DNA of 32,259 bases from Davidsoniella eucalypti (lineage: Eukaryota; Ascomycota; Sordariomycetes; Microascales; Ceratocystidaceae). Shown here piece after piece: positions 17,049 through 28,179 of the stretch. The stretch lies in the NCBI GenBank assembly GCA_004009845.1, contig RMBW01000194.1:1-32259 (forward strand). The letters are read 5' to 3'. Position numbers and translations under genes: made by a program. The stretch's first letter is position 1, and each line of letters begins with the position of its first letter. The notes beneath the pieces were generated by a model. It was not told where the DNA came from. It worked only from the letters and a program-made list of their open reading frames with translations, and did no database searches.

Positions 17049-17226
17049 TGTCACGGGCTAAGGCCCAGTTGGTATTTGTCTAGGTATTTACCTAGTCAGA
17101 TAAACGGCTATAAATAGGGACCTATTCCCGCCGTATTCCAACAGATATTAGCCCTTCTCCTTCATCGGTATCAATCAAAGTCTTTTCTACTAGATTGCTT
17201 TCCACTGCCTCATCTAGTTCGTGTCA
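17049..17226 (+). repeat. Solo LTR of the A/C family (178 bp)
   Basis: It runs TGTCACGGG ... GTTCGTGTCA and is close to the LTR of element C. It is flanked by a perfect 5-bp duplication, ATGAA (17044-17048 and 17227-17231), with no internal element. It therefore arose by recombination between the two LTRs of a former copy. It keeps the CTAGGTA/TACCTAG palindrome, TATAAATA and ATCGGTATCAA. Most differences from LTR C seen by eye are C/T or G/A changes. Confidence 0.95.
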
Positions 17227-18578
17227 ATGAACGGCATAACCATGATGACAATATAGAAAATTCCAGAGACATTTATACTAATTAGTACTCAGATTATAGA
17301 AAACTTATGATCTATTTGAATCCCGCTTGTAGAATATACTTGTTCTATCTAGTCAATTGCGGTACTTGAATATATTGATCTTTTTAGAAATCCCCAAGTA
17401 GACTTAAACTCTTTTTTTAACATGAAAAAGAGAAAGGATCCAAAGCTCTTAGCTAAAACAAGCTGAACTGTTATTACCGATATCAAGAGATCTTTTGGTT
17501 AGCTGTGACAAGATGGCCCCTTTCTCATTTTATTACCAATACGTAATGATTCTGTACTTTGTTCATTTGTTCTGTGGCAGGAGTGTCTGTTTAGTTTGCC
17601 CCCGGTTTATAAATCATCATGATCAAATGACCTAAGAAACATTTTCGCAAGCCGTGGGTTGTTTATGATTGAAATTGAAGGATGAGGGATTGAGAGAAGT
17701 CAACCTAGCTTTGAGTTTAGAGATGGCTTAATCAAATAGAAGTTGATTTAGGAACATCAAGTGTATCAAGTATTTTGATATTATCATTGCAGAGTTTGGC
17801 AAGGACTCAAGTGATGGAAATATTTGTCACATACTCACTGTCTGGTGTCAAAATTGTGCCGATAACAAAAGTTGGGACTTCTGATATCACCAAGTAAAAC
17901 GTAGTTACTAAAAACCTAGCCATATACATTATTTTATAGTAGGGTATGTAGCTAGCTATGACTACTGGCATAGTGAATACAAGTCGTATTACTCTATAGT
18001 GTCTCTTAATGTTCAAGGCAACATTATTGCAATTGGTATAGCCTGAAAGGTTCTGATACATAATGATACTAATATTGTTGGTATACATTACAGCATCAAT
18101 ATTGTATCAAATGCAAAACGAAACTTTCGAACTTCTATGATTCAAGCCACACTGTTATATACCTTTGCAAATTCATCAATACAAGGTAGCATAGTATTCT
18201 ATATAAAGGTGGCCATATTATTGTTTTAACTGAGGAGTCAAGAGAAGAGGATTGTATATACAACTACAGTGATATGTTAATTCCAAGATCAACTCAATTC
18301 CTAATCACTCTATCTATCATTATATATGTGCTCTGATGTTCTCCAGTATTGTCTTTCAATAATGTGTGATACCGGCATATAGAGCAGCTATATACAAGCG
18401 AAATAAACAATATTTATAGAGCTCTAAGGTGAACTACAGCCACACAACAACAACTGATGAACATACGTGTTAAGCTCAACAAATGTCTATATAGTCTCTA
18501 GACACTTGCAATGAAACGTAAGTCGTCAATTATCACTGAAACAAAATACTTAACGTTACTAAAAACATACGAGAAGGA
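17227..18578. other. AT-rich non-coding stretch
   Basis: No gene is recognised. The frame at 17807-18088 (minus, 93 codons) is hydrophobic and AT-rich and has no recognisable domain. I treat it as chance. Confidence 0.55.
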
Positions 18579-18583
18579 CTAAC

Positions 18584-19049
18584 TGTAATGGACGGGCAGG
18601 CAGGAGTTCAAAGGGGAACAAGTGATCACTAGGCGAGTAGTCACGCGATGATGATTTTGGTGTTTTCAGGATATCAGAAATAAACAGAATAATAAATTAA
18701 GTAAAGTGGAACTAGATCAGGACAGGAGCAGGAGCAAAGATAAGAACAAGAACAGGAACAAGAAGAGGAGGTTGCACTAGGAGGTCAGGTACACAGAGAG
18801 TTGTAAGCTTGGAGGGGAAAGGAAAGAAGAGAACAGGAAAGGAAGAAACAAGCAAGATATTTATGTTAAACCGAGAGAGGAAGAAAACAGAAGGATCTGG
18901 TCTACGGACAGAAGTTCGAGGCAATGCTGTGTTGGCTGTGTATCAAGTCTAGCCTCAATGCAGGAATTGTTGCCACCGGAGTCGAAAGGTGAGGCTGTGT
19001 ATCAACCCTAAGCCTCATGCGGAGAGTCTGCGAGTGTTATTTCATAACA
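18584..19049. repeat. Solo-LTR-like insertion, second family (466 bp)
   Basis: It starts TGTAATGG and ends ATAACA, with a 5-bp duplication CTAAC on both sides (18579-18583, 19050-19054). It is homologous, in the opposite orientation, to the insertion inside the LINE at 24627-25141. It holds a run of purine-rich hexamer-like units (CAGGAG, CAAGAA, CAGGAA) near 18718-18770. One end is a perfect palindrome, GTGTTAT-TTC-ATAACAC. TG...CA ends and a 5-bp TSD point to a solo LTR. The parent element is unknown and the coding strand is undetermined. Confidence 0.82.
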
Positions 19050-19054
19050 CTAAC

Positions 19055-19407
19055 GCTTAGTCTATATGAGGTTCAACTTGAGTTATATATCTACAGATTT
19101 CCATGTGAAAAAGGTAAATAAGTATTTCGGTCTTGCTCTCTACTATCGCCGAGGCAAGCAGTTGACAGATAGCATTGACAGCATGCATTATATAACTTTT
19201 TTGCCATTCGAAAACCTTTGTAATCGTTGTTATTACTGCATCCTTTGCATGAAAGACTTTAGCTCATGGATATGGCATTCAAGACTTAGGCAATTGTAGA
19301 CAACTGTAACTAGACTCGGGTTGTACAAAGTTGGGAATTTTCATTCATAGCTAGATAAACTTCAAAGACAGTCATCATTTCACAGAATATGTTGTGTAAT
19401 TGTCCTA
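19055..19407. other. Non-coding flank between two solo LTRs
   Basis: About 350 bp of AT-rich sequence. A 77-codon open frame (19066-19299) has no recognisable features. Nothing else is seen. Confidence 0.5.
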
Positions 19408-19412
19408 TAGAC

Positions 19413-19593
19413 TGTAAGAGACTAAGGCCTAGTAAGGTTAGCCAAGGCATTCCTTGTCAGTACTAGAATCGGCTATAAGTAGGGACCTATTCCCGCCGAT
19501 TATTAGTCTTAGTTTCTCTTTCTCCTTCATCGGTCCCAATCGAATCATCCTTTTACGACCAGTTTTCATTGCAACTCCTAGTATATCGTCTCA
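19413..19593 (+). repeat. Solo LTR, diverged relative of the A/D families (181 bp)
   Basis: It starts TGTAAGAG and ends TATCGTCTCA, with a perfect 5-bp duplication TAGAC (19408-19412 and 19594-19598). It shares the CTAAGGCC start region, a variant TATA (TATAAGTA), the GGGACCTATTCCCGCCG block, and a variant primer word ATCGGTCCCAA. The palindrome upstream of the TATA box is weak here (CAAGG/CCTTG). It appears to be a separate LTR subfamily. Confidence 0.92.
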
Positions 19594-19598
19594 TAGAC

Positions 19599-20459
19599 TG
19601 TAGAAAAAAGCAACCTTCTTCTCCTTGGTATCGTCTTTCATAGCTGATGCCAGAATCATATCTTCGTTTATTAGTTCAGCTTCCACGCCACAACAACAGT
19701 ATTTATACATAACATGTAGAAGATATCAAGTTTTAGTCATATGATACTTGGTATATCAATACAAATAACATGAGACATAAAAAAAAGATACAGTTCGATT
19801 GCCATATTTCCCATATTTCTCTTTATAGTTGATAATTATGATTCCACTTCAACTCGCCACCATCTCCACATTGTGATCCAGGTAATCATGATGATTATAT
19901 TCTTTCTGACAATAAGATTTCTCTATTGTCTGAACAGATGAAATACCATGTAATTTCTAGAATCTAGTCGAGTGATAATGGCCCGATCTACAGTGGATAG
20001 ATCTCGAACTCCATACATAGAACACCCTTGCTTCATATGTAGCTGATAACTTGTATTGGAAGCTTGAAATTATAGAGACAGTATGGCTAGTGCATCATAG
20101 TTCTTCTTGGTGTACTCGGTATGTTTAGTGGTCAATGATACTGGAATATCTTGACATAGTTGAAATCTACCAGCACTAATGAATTTACCACTTGACTTAT
20201 CATAATAATGGACTTTATTCACTCCAATATTAACAACTTGTGGTACAACAAGCAATGATATATTACTTACCAACTATAAGCTATTTTATTGCTAAGTGCA
20301 TCAAGTCATAGCTTGCGTTTGCTATATCTAACATATATAGCTACAGCAGGGTTGACATTCATATACTTACTGAGCTGGAGTCACTCAATGAATAGTCATA
20401 CCTTACTTGCCGACAACACATTCATTTCTTTGATGTACTTAATAGTCAACATTTGTACT
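19599..20459. other. AT-rich non-coding stretch
   Basis: No gene or structured repeat was recognised. Short open frames (for example 20070-20273 minus) have no family signature. Confidence 0.5.
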
Positions 20460-22500
20460 ATGTAGAGAACTATACTTCAGTGACTGATTATACAATCATT
20501 TCCCAATCGCCTAGCTTGCAGTTGTGACTCATTCATAACTCTTTCTCTGTTAATTAGCCAATGTAATTTTCTCTCGATACTCAATAACACAACCCAGTAT
20601 TTATTAACCATTTTCTAACAAACTATTGCTAGTATTTGGGGTCTACAATCTTTGATAGTTTACCATTTACTATATTCTTGCCCAATCTTTATGTCTTACC
20701 TTATTACATTTCCCTTGAAATGCAACATTCCGTTAGAACTACAAAACTTACAGTAAGTCATTGATCATTCCTGATTTTACTACGAGTGTCCTTCTTACAT
20801 GTTTATAGAGCATTTTCTCGACAAACTTGGTCTTTGCTCTTATGTTTTGCCGACCATCTCAACTTATTATAAATCGGGAATCATTTTGTGATCAATATAT
20901 CCTGCAAATACCATAGAAAGTGATTACTATGTAGGTTTTAAAATACCAACTGTGCCAGTTGCGACTACTTTTCTTGTTGTTTTATCAATCATGTAAACTC
21001 TAAATCCCAAGCACCCAATGTCATGCTATTCTAATGGTATAAGTACCTAAAGTTGTTTGTAATTTGAAGTTCCATATTAGTCTTGTCATTCTACTTATGG
21101 CAAAAGAACATAATTCAAATATATAGTAATACTTATATATACTGTTGTTTTTCTCTAGAATTCTTTGCATTTTATTTCCCTTTTCAATAGCACTGAATAT
21201 CATCATATAGATAGATATAGCAAGTGGGTGTCTGTCCTGCCAATTGTGCTGTAATGCCCGGTAATATATTAAATCAGCTTGTTATATTACCTTGCTTGGC
21301 TCTCTATCCTTTTAAATTTAATTGACTCTATTTCTCTATCGTACCTAGATACCTGCTTTGTATCGTAGAAATCCTAATGATATATAGTATACTATGAGTA
21401 CGAATTACTTTATTTAATCAATATGTCTATGCATTTTGTGGAGAATTACCGTCAGTATGTTATTTTAAACCAAGTCTTCAATCTTATATTTAATTAGGAT
21501 ATTCTTCTACATCGCCTTGAGTGTTTATTGTGATAGTACTTGACATATTTGGTAACATTTTCTACATCTTGCTGTATCTGACTAATACAAATTCTTGTAC
21601 TTTACCCTTAATGCTTAATGAGTATGTAGACCTGCCATTGGTGTACTTATAACTTGCCGTTTCTAGTGCGTTTGATCCAGTAAATTGATTGCAGTCCTAT
21701 TTGTGTCCAAATACTAGCAGTTCTGCTGCGGTTCTTTTAAAGAACCGTTCATATATTATGTGCTGCTTAGTGAAAAAAAAAATACTCAAAAACGGCATGC
21801 TAGTTAGTTTCCTCCCTGAAGCTAGACGTCACGTTTATGCTCGACATATTTGTAAAAAAACACCTCAAAGCTTTGACGAATTCTGAATACACATTACTAC
21901 TTTACACAAAAGTATGAAATACTTCGTTAGTATTATTAACTTTCTAATTCCCCCGTAGATCTAAACATTATAATCTATAATTATAAATATCATGAACACG
22001 TTCTTAGTGATATCGTCATAGCTCTATTGTTAAACAAGATTAATAAATAAATAAAATTGATAGCAAAATTGAATTATATTTTGCTCCCTATAAATTGAAT
22101 AAAGGGATTTTCTAAAAGAATTTAAAATTTTCAAAAGATTATTTTGTGAAAATAATTGCAAGAAAAAAAAAACTTTAGAAAGTTATTTGTGGAAAAACCT
22201 CGAAAGTAAAAAAAATCTAATTTGTTTGATTCCTAAAAAAAGTTTTTTTTTAAATGAAAAAACTTTAAAAACTTCAGAAAATTATTTGTTAAAAAAAAAT
22301 TGAAACCAAAAAAATTGAAACTTAAATTTTTTTTTATTAGTAAGCAAAGTCATAGATAAATTCTTATTTATTAATAGATTTTGGCCAATCACCGATCCGT
22401 TTAGATCTGAACCGTTTTGAAAATAGGGACAAGGGTGCCCAGACTGAAATGTATGCACGTTTCCGCCCGCAACGCCGCCGAATAATACCTAGGTAGTGAA
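20460..22500. repeat. Long diverged repeat, copy 1
   Basis: Its segments align by eye with 23565-23874 plus 30392-32259, which is the sequence around the LINE. Shared words include CATTTCCCAATCGCCTAG, TTATTACATTTCCCTTG, CCAACTGTGCCAGTTGC, and GCCGCCGAATAATACCTAGG at the far end (22480s and 32240s). It is non-coding and AT-rich. Within it, 22040-22370 is an extreme poly(A)/poly(T) stretch. This copy lacks the LINE. The nature of the repeat is unknown: it could be an old decayed transposon or a segmental duplication. Confidence 0.75.
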
Positions 22501-23564
22501 ATAACAGTAGATATGACTATATCAAGATAAAAATATTAGTGCTTAGCTAAAACCATGCAGTGAATCAAAACCATATACGTACAGTTGCTAGTTTGAGGAC
22601 TAAGAAGTTATTTATTTTGAGCTTGTTGTTGATTGCGATTTATTAAGGTAGTAAGTAATGTGAGTAAAGTGTACTCCTAAAAAAAAGAAGACTAACATAA
22701 ACAAAATTATAGTTTGTCGTAAGTTATTCAGTAAACAAATAAAAAAGACTTTTCCTGACCTTATTGATATGGCTGGTTATTTTGTGGCTGGTTATTTGGA
22801 AGTAGCGGTGTAGCTCGATAGTAATCACAGTGTGATTGTGGCAAGTATGGTTATCGTTAAAGTATAGTGATTAGTCCCTAAAAACCCATCATAGCCGCAA
22901 AAACAGCGAACTTCATTCGTACTAAAACCAATCCAATTTAAATAAATAACAGTCCTGCATTTATTGTTTTATCCCTTGAGCAACAGCGGAGAATACATAG
23001 TGAATTATGTACGCATAGATACAATACATTGTTCTATTACTTAGCTTTCGATCTTATGTGACTGACAATCTCTTCACTAGAAATCGCTAATTATTCTACT
23101 ACTAGTTTTACAAAAGTAAATGTGAAACTTTACCTATATATAAATCTTTCTGTCATATTTCAACCACATCCACCTTCAAGTTATGTAAAATCTAGTGACT
23201 ACATTTCCATTAAATGCTCATTTCAATGTACACGAAAGTTCAGATCTACTTTAAGACGTTATATGAATTTACCCTCCCAAGTTCTCTTTATAATTTAATT
23301 ATAGCATACACTGTTTATTTCTTACACAAAAGCAATTTCTGTTAACCAGTAATCGTTTTCCTTGTTTTGAGTTTTTAATCTTTGTTTATACTTCTACGTC
23401 TCAATAACCCTTCTAACCCTTACAATAATATCCTATTTTCCGATCTCACTTATCGAATTACTACCAAATGTCTCATCTAGTTGCTAATATGACATTACGT
23501 AATTAAAATATAATTCTACTACCTTCATTTTCTATAATTAAATAACACTTGTTCTTTCATTTAA
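22501..23564. other. AT-rich non-coding stretch between repeat copies
   Basis: No gene is seen. Part of it (about 22825-22975, with ATAGCCGCAAAAACA and AACAGTCCTGCATTTATTG) is similar to 31530-31710, so it also belongs to the local repeat family. A 15-bp direct repeat (TGGCTGGTTATTT) occurs at 22770-22800. Confidence 0.55.
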
Positions 23565-23874
23565 AATCTTGTCTAAAGAACTATATATCAGTCACTAATT
23601 ATTCATTTCCCAATCGCCTAGTTTGCAGTTGTGACTTATTTAACTCTTACTATGTACATCTTCATAGCTCTATAGCTCTATAAGATTGATGAATTAAATT
23701 TCTTTTTCTTTCTATGTTGATTAACGAATAAACTCTTATCTTTATATTCAATAACACAATCCATCGTCTGTTAAATCGTTTCTAACAACCTATTGCTGAT
23801 GTTTGGCCTCTACGATCTTTAACCTAAATGCTAATATTACATTAGTAGTTTTACCATCTCCTGTATTCTTACAT
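23565..23874. repeat. Long diverged repeat, copy 2, left part (interrupted by the LINE)
   Basis: It aligns with about 20463-20690, and the alignment resumes at 30392 on the far side of the LINE. This empty/filled comparison independently supports the LINE boundaries. A LINE-tail stub at 23658-23698 is an additional small insertion within it. Confidence 0.75.
23658..23698 (+). repeat. LINE 3'-tail stub
   Basis: It begins ATCTTCATAGCTCTATAG and ends in an A-rich tail, matching the last ~40 nt of the LINE before its poly(A). Repeat copy 1 lacks it at the equivalent place (about 20535). Flanking CTATGT on both sides may be a decayed target duplication. Confidence 0.75.
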
Positions 23875-23876
23875 TG

Positions 23877-24025
23877 TTTTTTTTTAATTCATTTATCTTA
23901 TGGAGCTATAGAGCTATGAAGATTTTAAAGGAAACAACGAATAAATCAATACCAACAACAAAACATTACAGAAAACAAGTAGAAACGTAACGCAAAATCA
24001 AAGAAAATCAAACACACCAAGACTC
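23877..24025 (-). other. LINE 3' UTR and poly(A)
   Basis: On the element strand the 3' UTR runs from the ORF2 stop to a unit beginning ATCTTCATAGCTCTATAG (23923 downward). That unit contains complementary ATCTT/AAGAT and self-complementary AGCT words, and it is followed by nine or more A residues (23885-23877). This terminal unit is what is found alone at several other positions. Confidence 0.85.
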
Positions 24026-24626
24026 TCAACAGCACCACTCATCATCTCGAAGTGCGACTGGTCCGCCCTCCTTTGCAATACCCTCGTTAGTCACTTCCTC
24101 AACTTTTCCCCAGTCTCTTCCACCTATTCCTGTTTTTTTGAGGAATATTAACAGTGCTTGCTGGTGCTTCGCCCTACTAAATATATCTTTCATTTTTATC
24201 TCACCATCACATCCCTCTTTCAACTCTTGTCTTTGCACAAGCCACTTATCACATTCCAACACCAAGTGCTGAATAGTTTCGATAGCCCGCTGACAATGTC
24301 GGCACATGTTGTTCGATACCTTGCCTATGGACTTTAGGTATGGCAGGTAAGCGCCCTTTCCCGTTAGAAGTTGATAGTAGGTTGTTGTCAGCCTCTTCTT
24401 GCCTTCAATCGGTTTCAGATCACTCACTCCTGTCTTCCCGAGAGACCGATAGTGATTCCCAAGTTTGTCGATATCACGGTTGATCAGTGTGTCCCAGAGT
24501 TTGAAGATGTTCTCCTTGATTTTTTTCTTGATGTACCCAGTGGTTGCAATAGAGATGCATACTCTTTTTTCAAGAGCCTCCTTTGCAAGCTTATCCACTA
24601 TCTCATTTCCTTCTATCCCGACATGG
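24026..24626 (-). pseudogene. LINE ORF2, C-terminal part: end of RNase H and zinc-knuckle-like domain
   Basis: It continues the RNase H domain after the nested solo LTR (GIEGNEIVDKLAKEA, with the last catalytic Asp) and goes on to a C-terminal region with CRHCQ ... HLVLEC, a C-x2-C-x9-H-x4-C pattern typical of the end of Tad/I-type ORF2. The stop is at 24026. This piece itself is open; the ATG at 24598 is internal. Confidence 0.88.
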
Positions 24627-25141
24627 TGTTATGAAATAACACTCGCAGACCCTCCGCATGAAGCTTAGACTTGATGTACAGTCTCACCTTTCCGATTTTG
24701 GTGACAACGATTCATGCATTGAGGTTTAGAGTGCATACACAGCCAACACGGCATTGCCTCGAACTTCTGTCCGTAGACCAGACCCTCCTGTTTCTTTCTC
24801 TCTCGGGTTAACATATATAGCTTGCTTGTATCTTTTTTCTGTTCTCCTTTTGCCTTCCCCCTCCAAGCTTACAACTCCCTGTGTACCTGACCTACTGGTG
24901 CAACCTCCTCTTCTTGTTCCTGTTCCTGTTCTTATCTTTGCTCCTGCTCCTGTTCTTACCTTCTTGTCCCCGCTCTTGTTCCTATCTTCGCTCCGGCTCC
25001 TGTCCTGATTTAGTCCCGATTTACTTAATTTATTATTCTGTGTAACTCGATTATCCTGAAAACTCCAAAACCACCTTCGAGTGACTACTCTCCCAGTGAT
25101 CACTGGTTTCCCTTTGAATTCCTGCCTGCCCGTTCTTTACA
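24627..25141. repeat. Solo-LTR-like insertion inside the LINE (515 bp)
   Basis: It starts TGTTATGAAATAACA and ends TTCTTTACA, with a perfect 5-bp duplication CATGG (24622-24626, 25142-25146). It splits the LINE RNase H codons between HWCPGHV and GIEGNE, and the two sides are in the same frame. It is homologous to 18584-19049 on the other strand. It is longer mainly because the array of TTCTTG/CTCCTG-type units (about 24900-25010) is expanded. The 125-codon open frame inside (24726-25103) is largely this low-complexity array. Confidence 0.85.
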
Positions 25142-25457
25142 CATGGCCTGGGCACCAGTGTATTTCTATACTAGTGTCTAGGTCTTGTAGGTTTAGCTTC
25201 TCTATAAGATTCGTGAATATTCCAGGCTTCCATACTCTTTGGATGGCAGCTTGGCTGTCGACAAAGATCAGGACTCTTTTCCTTATTGGCAGCTTTCGAA
25301 CGTAGCAGAGGGCTCTGTATATTGCATAGCTTTCGCAGTCTGCAACCTCAGTGTAAGGCCCTAAGGCTTTTGCCTCTTGAAACCGTACCGTTTTATTGTC
25401 TATGTCGGCAAAGGCGTAGGAGGATTTTTCTCCTTCCATAGACCCGTCGGTATACAA
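25142..25457 (-). pseudogene. LINE ORF2, RNase H segment
   Basis: The RNase H core has visible catalytic residues: YTDGSMEG (Asp), ESYAIYRAL (Glu), FVDSQAAI (Asp) and HWCPGH (His). It degrades the RNA strand during copying. A frameshift near 25400-25457 separates it from the upstream segment: the frame ending KSMVRRSLLFVYRR overlaps the same DNA that reads LYTDGSMEG here. Its end is cut by the solo LTR at 25141. Confidence 0.88.
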
Positions 25458-26982
25458 ACAATAGGCTTCTCCTAACCATAGATTTTCTAGGGTTGCCAGG
25501 TGGATTTCCTTTGCTTCTTCTTTTTTGACTTTTGGTATTTGTGTGGTGCTTGGGGAATTTTAGTATTCTTGTTCCGTACTTGAGGTTATTCCATTCCAAA
25601 TCGATTTCAACCGGTTTGATGCCTGCCTCTATTTCACAAGCTCTTTTCGGAGCCTGTTTGTAGGTGCCCAGCATCATGGAAATCGCCAAACTTTGTACTT
25701 TTTCAAGATGATTCTTGCGGGAGATGGGTTTCATTTTTGTCTACCAGAGAGTCGAACCATATTCCATGATAGGCCTAATTACAGCTTGGTACAGATGTCT
25801 AGTTGCTTTCGCACTTAGGCCGCTATACTTTCGCGAAATCCGTTGAATTCCCATTAGGGTTCTGGTCGCTTTCAGGGCTCTGTCTTGGACATGCACGCTG
25901 TAATTCAGCTAACAGTCTAGCCAGATTCCGAGCCATTTGATCTTCTCTGACGGGTGGATTGTCGTCCCTAGGACGTCTATGTGTTCGTTGCTTGCTGCTT
26001 TACTCCTTGTTAAATGCAGAAGCTCAGTCTTGGAACTCTCAAATTCGACGGAACTATCGTCGGCTTGCCTGGTGAGATCTTCAACGATAGCCTCTAGAGC
26101 TCTGCAATTTCTCGCAAAGCTTTTTGAAGCTACCGTAATCAGAATATCATCAATGTATGAGAGCTGAATGCCATGAACTTGGATGGATTTGGGGATATTT
26201 ATGTGTATAAGTCTCGAATAAATCAAGAACAGAATAGGGGAGATCGGGCTGCCTTGCGGTATGCCCTGGTCAATGGTATAGAAGTTTGTTCGTTTGCCAT
26301 CAAAACATATCTGGACCTTCCTCTTTTGAAGGAAGGCTGCAATCCATTGGGTGCAGTTATTCGGAAGACCTAGATTTCTGCAGTGCCACAGTAGGGTGTC
26401 CCTATTAACATGGTCGAAAGCGCCTTTGATATCAAGTAGTGCAATACTCGATTTCAGGCCCTGTTCTTTCCATGACTTGACTTGGTCCATGAGAACCATT
26501 GCTGCATCGATCGTCGATCGTTGTTTCCGTCCGTCAAACTGTGTTGGGTGAAGTAGGTCGTCCTTTGTTGCAGCCAAGAAACCAAGTCTCTGTGCAAAAA
26601 TTCGTTCCAATACTTTACCTAAGCAGTTCAGCAGCGTGATAATCCGATATGCCTTGATACGGGAATAGTCTGGCTTGTTGGGTTTTTTCAATATCACTCC
26701 AATGCCCTGGCGCCACACCGTAGGACACTGCCCTTTAGTGAATAGCTCCGTGTAGACATAGTGGAAGACCTCAGGGATGGCCCTATAAGCATTTTGAATT
26801 ATTTGGAAATTAATCCCATCTGGTCCAGCAGACTTCTTAGGGTTTGAGGTCATGATAGCTCTTTCAATCTCAATGGTAGAGATGTTAGGCCAAGGCCATT
26901 TCGAGTTCTCGTGATGTGGGATGGGTAGAGTGTCTTCGTCCTCAAGGGACTCACCTTTTTCGCCGCCCACAAGATTCAGTAG
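25393..26982 (-). pseudogene. LINE ORF2, reverse transcriptase segment with two stops
   Basis: Reverse transcriptase with SAGPDGINFQ, LLDIKGAFDHV, QGIPQGSPISPILF and the catalytic YIDDI box. After WLGIWLDC a TAG interrupts (about 25909); the frame continues (LNYSVHVQDRALKATRTLMG) to a second TAG after EYGSTLW (about 25735), then MKPISRKNHLEKVQSLAI. Both stops fit CAG to TAG changes, that is C to T at CpA. The start at 26982 is the TRIM insertion point; the codons on the two sides of the TRIM are in the same frame. Confidence 0.9.
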
Positions 26983-27161
26983 TGAGAGGATCTAAGGAGG
27001 GACGAGGCCAACAATCTTAGAAAGGGTGATTAGATTGTGGCCGATGGAGAGAAGGACTATTATCTGTTGGAATAACGGCGGGAAGACGTCCCTATTTATA
27101 ACCGTTTTGCTTAGGCTTAGATCAAGCTTAGCCGAACCAACCAGGGCCTTAGACCCTTACA
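26983..27161 (-). repeat. 3' LTR of the TRIM-like element
   Basis: It is the reverse complement of an LTR starting TGTAAGGG and ending CCTCTCA. It differs from the partner LTR by at least one base (GGCGGGAAG here, GGCAGGAAG there), so the insertion is recent. It closely matches the D LTR at 311-489. Confidence 0.93.
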
Positions 27162-28179
27162 ATAGCCTCCCCCTCCACCGGCAGAAAAAAACTACTACCT
27201 AGCTAATGTTTTTCTAATTACAAATACCAATAAAACAACCCGTGTACGCTGAAACCAATATTGCAACATCAATAAATTCCTGCCTAGTCCTTGTCGGCGT
27301 GCCCGAAACTCTTGGGGGCTTGTATATTCTGCATCTGCGACGCCCAGGGGGGGTGCAATCTGACCACGAGAGGTACTAGTCCTTCTGCTTCCGGTCACGA
27401 CTTAACCGGGCCTGTTCCCGGGGCGTACGGGAAGCCTTGGAGGTACATGGTGTCATCATTTCCCCCTGCCTGTCGCAGGAAAAATGGGTGAAAAGGCGGT
27501 GTAAAAATAGAGGGGACGCCGTCGGGCGCATTCGGAGGGTTTCCAGGGCCTGGTAAATGCGATTCTGTGGGATGGGGGGTCCGCGTTGACCCCCGGAAAG
27601 ACCGGACAGAGGGTGCATGCACCCCCAAAAAATGTAAAAAAGGGTGTGAAAATCCTAGCGACCTTAGCGCACGGCTAACGGGGTCGTACAGGAGTAGATG
27701 GCCTGTTGGCTGCAATGGAGGGGTGTATGCCGTGGAGACTCTGTGTCTATTCCGGTTCGACTACGACTTAGCCGGGCTGGTTCCCAGGGCGTACAATCGA
27801 CACCCTTTCAACAGGCGTGTGCACTCATACAGGTCCATTTTAGCGGGATGACAGAGGTCTACATCAGGCTCTATTTCTGCGGAGAACCAGCGTAATCCCG
27901 AGGTTAATGTCGGCTTAATTTCAGAGAACGTTACAGAGGTACTACTTCCGCGACGATTTGCATCGTTTTACGGGTACTTGACGGCTTCACTTCAGTAAGC
28001 AGCGGCATAACAGGGGGAAAACGTCGGCTCAATTACAAAGAGAGGACGGGTAAATAAAGATAAGGCATTTTCACAGCGCCAAAAGAGGGGTAATTATCAC
28101 CAAAAACAAAGGTATAATCACAGAAACGAAAGGTGATCGCGTCAAACGTCGACGATCAAAAGGTTGATCGGCCACAAAA
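27162..28179 (-). other. Interior of the TRIM-like element
   Basis: It is non-coding. A ~30-bp GC-rich motif occurs at about 27399-27428 and again at 27763-27794 (ACTTARCCGGG ... GGGCGTAC on the plus strand); the same motif is tandemly doubled in element D at 12-70. The end next to the 3' LTR is a purine tract on the element strand. Several open frames of 60-106 codons overlap one another on both strands, and none resembles a known protein. Confidence 0.8.
28167..28177 (-). promoter_or_regulatory. Primer-binding site of the TRIM-like element (self-priming type)
   Basis: On the element strand this reads TTGTGGCCGAT, 2 nt after the 5' LTR. It is the exact reverse complement of ATCGGCCACAA in the same LTR (plus-strand coordinates 28232-28242). 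Confidence 0.8.

Noticed and set aside
17807..18088. 93-codon hydrophobic open frame
   Set aside because: It is AT-rich, has no family signature, good start context or related copy; probably chance.
18584..19049. Helitron or SINE for the 466/515-bp insertions because of the terminal hairpin
   Set aside because: 5-bp TSDs and TG...CA ends fit an LTR. Helitrons make no TSD, and I found no convincing A/B box pair or poly(A) tail.
24726..25103. 125-codon Arg/Ser-rich open frame in the solo-LTR-like insertion
   Set aside because: It is produced by the low-complexity hexamer-like array and is not preserved in the homologous copy at 18584-19049.
27195..27851. Several 60-106 codon open frames inside the TRIM-like element
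   Set aside because: They overlap each other on both strands, show no domain, and the region is better explained as a non-coding interior with GC-rich repeats.
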